Shown in pieces: positions 7,301 to 10,136 of a stretch of DNA of 10,136 nucleotides (position 1 is its first letter; the number at the start of each line of letters is the position of its first letter). This DNA comes from an uncultured Bacteroides sp. (GTDB taxonomy: Bacteria > Bacteroidota > Bacteroidia > Bacteroidales > Bacteroidaceae). The notes beneath the pieces were generated by a model, which was not told where the DNA came from, ran no database searches, and worked only from the letters and a program-made list of their open reading frames with translations. Made by a program: the position numbers and the translations under genes. The stretch is from positions 1 through 10,136 of the forward strand of contig CAKUYM010000146.1 of NCBI GenBank assembly GCA_934716785.1, given 5' to 3'.

Positions 7301-8783
7301 TTCCTTCTAATATTTTATAAAATAACGGCATATTGATATGTTTTCTCACATGTTCTGCCAACTTATCATACTGTTCTTCCTTGAATGTAGCATAATCAAA
7401 AGTCCGCTGCTCCAGTTTGTCGGCATAAGGCTTGAGCAAGAAGTCGATGAACGCCTGATTATCAAGTATGCCATGAATATAGGTTCCCATGCATTTCCGA
7501 CCATTTCGATATCCGTCCTCTCTTCCATCCTCCAACCTGTTCAAAGGAGAAGGCGAGAATCCTTCGGCGGGAACACTTCTGCCCATATGTATCTCATATC
7601 CCTTACAGACCGTCTCCTCCCCATCAAAAGTGAAATTCACCTGCCGAGTCACCTTATCCCCCTGCATAGTCGTGATGACGGGAAGCAGTCCCAATCCGGG
7701 AAGCATCTTGAAACTTCCCTCTACTCCGTCAGGGTCGCGCACCTCCAGCCCCATCATCTGATAACCGCCACAGATGCCCATGACCGTAGCCCCCTCGCGA
7801 TGGGCTTTCAAGATAGCCTGCACCACACCGTTGCAGCGCAACTCATAAAGATCGTCCAACGTATTCTTGCTTCCGGGCAACAATATGATATCCGCTTTCG
7901 CTATCTCATTCACATTATTGGTATAATACAAATGGACACGTTCGTCACGTTCAAGCACATTGAAATCCGTAAAGTTGGACAGGTGACGCAACAAGATTAC
8001 GGCTACATTGATTTTTCCCGCCATAGCCTCCCGATTCTTGGACTCAAGCATCACAGAATCCTCTTCTTCTATATAAATGCCCTTATAATAAGGCACCACC
8101 CCAATCACGGGTACTTTACAGAGATCTTCGAGCATCTTTACTCCGGACTCAAACAGACGGATATCGCCCCTGAATTTATTGATAATAATGCCTTTGATCA
8201 ATTTACGTTCTTCCGGAGCCTGCAGCAGAATAGAACCGTACACACTGGCAAATACACCGCCACGATCGATATCCGCCACCAAAAAAACATCTGCTCCGGC
8301 ATGTTTTGCCATAGGCATATTGACCAGATCGACATCCCGCAGGTTAATCTCTGAAATACTGCCAGCCCCCTCCATCACTATCGGATTATATCTGGTGGCA
8401 AGGCGGTCATACGAATCATTGACAATCTTTCGCAACTCCTCTCTTCCCTCCTTGCGAAAATACTCATACGCATTCCGGTCACCGATAGGCCTCCCCAACA
8501 GTACGACCTGCGAAGTATGTTCGGAGCTTGGTTTCAGTAGTAACGGGTTCATATCCGTATGGCAAGGCACACCGGCGGCTTCCGCCTGAACGGCTTGCGC
8601 CCTTCCTATCTCCAGACCTTCGGGAGTGGCATACGAATTCAAAGCCATATTCTGTGCCTTAAACGGTGCTGGATGATACCCGTCCTGTTTCAAGATGCGG
8701 CAGAAAGCCGCCGCCAACACACTTTTGCCAACATCGCTGCCCGTCCCGGCAAGCATAAAGGAATTGAGTTTTTTCTTTTCCAT
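7293..8783 (-). CDS. cobQ: Cobyric acid synthase (glutamine-dependent)
   Basis: CobQ (CbiP in the anaerobic-pathway naming) adds four amide groups, at b, d, e and g, to adenosylcobyrinic acid a,c-diamide, using glutamine and ATP. The 496-residue product has an N-terminal dethiobiotin-synthetase-like ATPase domain with AGTGSDVGKS at 12-21, FKAQNMALNS at 41-50 and KPSSEHTSQV at 84-93. VMEGAGS at 136-142 and VADIDRGGVFAS at 169-180 are the further ATPase blocks. The C-terminal class I glutamine amidotransferase domain has GICGGYQMMG at 336-345 with the nucleophile Cys338, GYEIHMG at 395-401 and GTYIHG at 433-438 with the catalytic His437. All catalytic positions are intact and the length is normal (about 490-510). 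The start at 8783 follows pduO by 6 bp, and the end overlaps cobD by 8 bp. Confidence 0.97.
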   Translation of the reverse strand: MEKKKLNSFMLAGTGSDVGKSVLAAAFCRILKQDGYHPAPFKAQNMALNSYATPEGLEIGRAQAVQAEAAGVPCHTDMNPLLLKPSSEHTSQVVLLGRPIGDRNAYEYFRKEGREELRKIVNDSYDRLATRYNPIVMEGAGSISEINLRDVDLVNMPMAKHAGADVFLVADIDRGGVFASVYGSILLQAPEERKLIKGIIINKFRGDIRLFESGVKMLEDLCKVPVIGVVPYYKGIYIEEEDSVMLESKNREAMAGKINVAVILLRHLSNFTDFNVLERDERVHLYYTNNVNEIAKADIILLPGSKNTLDDLYELRCNGVVQAILKAHREGATVMGICGGYQMMGLEVRDPDGVEGSFKMLPGLGLLPVITTMQGDKVTRQVNFTFDGEETVCKGYEIHMGRSVPAEGFSPSPLNRLEDGREDGYRNGRKCMGTYIHGILDNQAFIDFLLKPYADKLEQRTFDYATFKEEQYDKLAEHVRKHINMPLFYKILEGND

Positions 8784-8789
8784 CTTTTT

Positions 8790-9404
8790 CTATTTACTTT
8801 CGTCAGGAGATAAAACTTGTTGTTTGGATGCTGAAACTTTGCGCTTATAACCGAAAGCTTTCCATTTCTCTTCGGTCCAATGCTGCCTGTACATTTCATA
8901 GCGTGCCATGACGAAGAACAGATCGGACAGCCGATTGATGAATTCAAGCAGAGACTGCGGCACCGGATCCTGCCGATGCAATGTGCAAAGCCGTCGTTCG
9001 GCACGCCTTGCTATGACACGTGCGTGATGCAATTGAGCAGAGACCTGCGTACCGCCCGGCAGTATAAAATATCCGTTATCCTCCATAGCGGTATTCATCG
9101 CATCCATCCTCTTCTCCAGAATCCCGGTCAGATCCGTACGCAACGCATTCGGGTTTTCAATTCTCCTGGTGGACGGAGTAGCCACATGACTCATGCACGC
9201 CATCAGTTCCATCTGTATTTCATACAGCCATCCGTGCCATTCATCCCGCTCGGGAAGAAGCGAACGGACGATTCCTATTACCGTATTCAGTTCATCGATC
9301 GTGCCATTAGCCTCAATTCTGATATCATCCTTTTCTACACGCTCACCACCAAAGATGCCGGTAGTGCCATTGTCTCCCGTACGGGTATATATTCTTCTCA
9401 TCAT
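8790..9404 (-). CDS. pduO: ATP:cob(I)alamin adenosyltransferase, PduO type
   Basis: The enzyme transfers the 5'-deoxyadenosyl group of ATP to the Co(I) corrinoid, making the adenosylated intermediates used by CobQ and later steps. The 204-residue product shows the PduO family pattern, not the P-loop CobA/CobO one. IYTRTGDNGTTG at 5-16 is the ATP-binding N-terminal motif, and RIEANGTIDELN at 29-40 follows it. LPGGTQVSAQLHHAR (115-129), RRAERR (133-138) and NRLSDLFFVMAR (157-168) form the helical active-site core. The start is placed at the ATG at 9404, which overlaps the cbiA stop as ATGA, a common translational coupling arrangement. An ATG at 9437 in the same frame would add 11 residues inside cbiA that do not look like the family. 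The C-terminal tail after about 185 is polar and probably flexible. cobQ follows after 6 bp. Confidence 0.95.
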   Translation of the reverse strand: MMRRIYTRTGDNGTTGIFGGERVEKDDIRIEANGTIDELNTVIGIVRSLLPERDEWHGWLYEIQMELMACMSHVATPSTRRIENPNALRTDLTGILEKRMDAMNTAMEDNGYFILPGGTQVSAQLHHARVIARRAERRLCTLHRQDPVPQSLLEFINRLSDLFFVMARYEMYRQHWTEEKWKAFGYKRKVSASKQQVLSPDESK

Positions 9405-10136
9405 TCCCAAAGTTTCATTAAGTTCATTTCGCCCCAATAAAGGTGCGTATAGCCTGCTATCAGATTCTTATATCGGTAGAGCGGAGTGGAAACCGGATTC
9501 CCTTTGGCATCCGTCACCTCCGCAACGGACGGCAGTTCTCCTTCCACAACGGATGAATGTTCTTTTTCCACGGATTCTATAGAAGAGTAATGAAACTCAT
9601 GCCCTTTCCATACTTGTCCGCCTATCCGGAGCGTCCGGTATCCGAGCCTCAACTTCATATTCTCCATCGTAGCTCTCTGATGCAGTAACCCGACCATGGC
9701 ATATTGCTTTCCATCCATTCCCCGGATACTGTCACAAAGATACATCATTCCGCCACATTCGGCAAGCAAGCGGCCTCCGCTTTCCACATACATTTTCAGT
9801 TGCTGCCTGATGGCGGTATTGCTTTCCAATTCTTTCAAGAAGAATTCGGGATAGCCGCCCGGCAGATAAACAAAGTCACAATCAGGCAGAGATTCATCGC
9901 TCATGGGACTGAAAAAAGTAACCGTTCCCCACTCTTTCAGGCGATCCAAGTTCTCCCTGTACATGAAATTGAATGCGGCATCCTGTGCCACCGCTATCTT
10001 CCATTTCCTTTCCGGAAGAATGTCTTTGGAAATTTCTGTCGCTGAAGCTGATACATACATATTATTATCAACCGACGGCAGGCTGCATGCCTTAAGCATC
10101 CGGTCAACCGCCACATGCTCTTCAATTGTCTGCACC
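9401..10136 (-). CDS. cbiA: Cobyrinic acid a,c-diamide synthase, C-terminal part (partial)
   Basis: CbiA amidates the a and c carboxylates of cobyrinic acid with glutamine and ATP. The right edge of the window cuts the gene, leaving about 245 codons of the C-terminal half; the N-terminal ATPase domain is outside. A GTG at 10135 is in frame but is almost certainly an internal Val codon, since the frame stays open to the edge and whole proteins have roughly 430-460 residues. Numbered from that GTG, the visible blocks are IAVAQDAAFNF (47-57), FFSPMSDESLP (74-84), YLPGGYPE (90-97), LAECGGMMYL with the amidotransferase nucleophile Cys127, GHEFHYS, and a C-terminal AGYTHLYWG that supplies the His. 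The absence of other catalytic changes suggests an active enzyme. HobA/CobB of the aerobic pathway is the same family, so the substrate is assigned from context. The stop overlaps the pduO start by 4 bp. Confidence 0.94.
   Translation of the reverse strand, partial: VQTIEEHVAVDRMLKACSLPSVDNNMYVSASATEISKDILPERKWKIAVAQDAAFNFMYRENLDRLKEWGTVTFFSPMSDESLPDCDFVYLPGGYPEFFLKELESNTAIRQQLKMYVESGGRLLAECGGMMYLCDSIRGMDGKQYAMVGLLHQRATMENMKLRLGYRTLRIGGQVWKGHEFHYSSIESVEKEHSSVVEGELPSVAEVTDAKGNPVSTPLYRYKNLIAGYTHLYWGEMNLMKLWE

Noticed and set aside
7338..8354. Plus-strand open frame of 338 codons opposite cobQ
   Set aside because: It is an antisense shadow of the strongly conserved cobQ gene. Its translation shows no recognisable family.
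8880..9440. Plus-strand open frame of 186 codons opposite pduO
   Set aside because: The minus strand encodes a complete PduO-type adenosyltransferase with all motifs; the opposite frame is a shadow.

Overview
The window looks like a chromosomal piece of a Bacteroides-type bacterium (order Bacteroidales). Three things point there. Two intergenic sites match the Bacteroidetes -7 element TAnnTTTG exactly. Gene starts lack Shine-Dalgarno sequences. The left end encodes a large outer-membrane beta-barrel protein with a carboxypeptidase-like regulatory domain and a plug domain, a type abundant in that phylum. The species cannot be fixed from the sequence alone.

Layout: positions 1-2262 (minus strand) hold the first 754 codons of an outer-membrane protein that runs off the left edge. 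A 223-bp divergent intergenic region (2263-2485) carries one promoter candidate for each direction. A compact plus-strand operon follows, cobU-cobT-cobS-cobC (2486-5324). It meets a minus-strand operon tail to tail, and the stop-codon ends overlap by 12 bp. Read in its own direction, the minus-strand operon is cbiA (cut by the right edge)-pduO-cobQ-cobD-cbiB (10136 down to 5313). Its genes are tightly packed, with two start/stop overlaps (4 bp at cbiA/pduO, 8 bp at cobQ/cobD).

Together the nine enzymes give the late part of adenosylcobamide (vitamin B12) synthesis. CbiA amidates the corrin ring at positions a and c, PduO-type adenosyltransferase adds the adenosyl group, CobQ makes adenosylcobyric acid, CobD supplies aminopropanol phosphate, and CbiB attaches it to give adenosylcobinamide (phosphate). 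CobU then activates this to GDP-cobinamide, CobT makes alpha-riboside phosphate from the lower-ligand base, CobS joins the two halves, and CobC removes the phosphate. Corrin-ring-building genes, a cobalamin riboswitch, a threonine kinase and a lower-ligand synthase such as BluB are not in the window. Ring genes and the operon promoter may lie beyond the right edge, upstream of cbiA.

I found no mobile elements, RNA genes, CRISPR arrays or convincing terminators. I do not see a previously undescribed system: this is a well-formed, mostly ordinary biosynthetic locus. The points worth checking are its regulation, the identity of the neighbouring outer-membrane protein, and the lower-ligand specificity of CobT.
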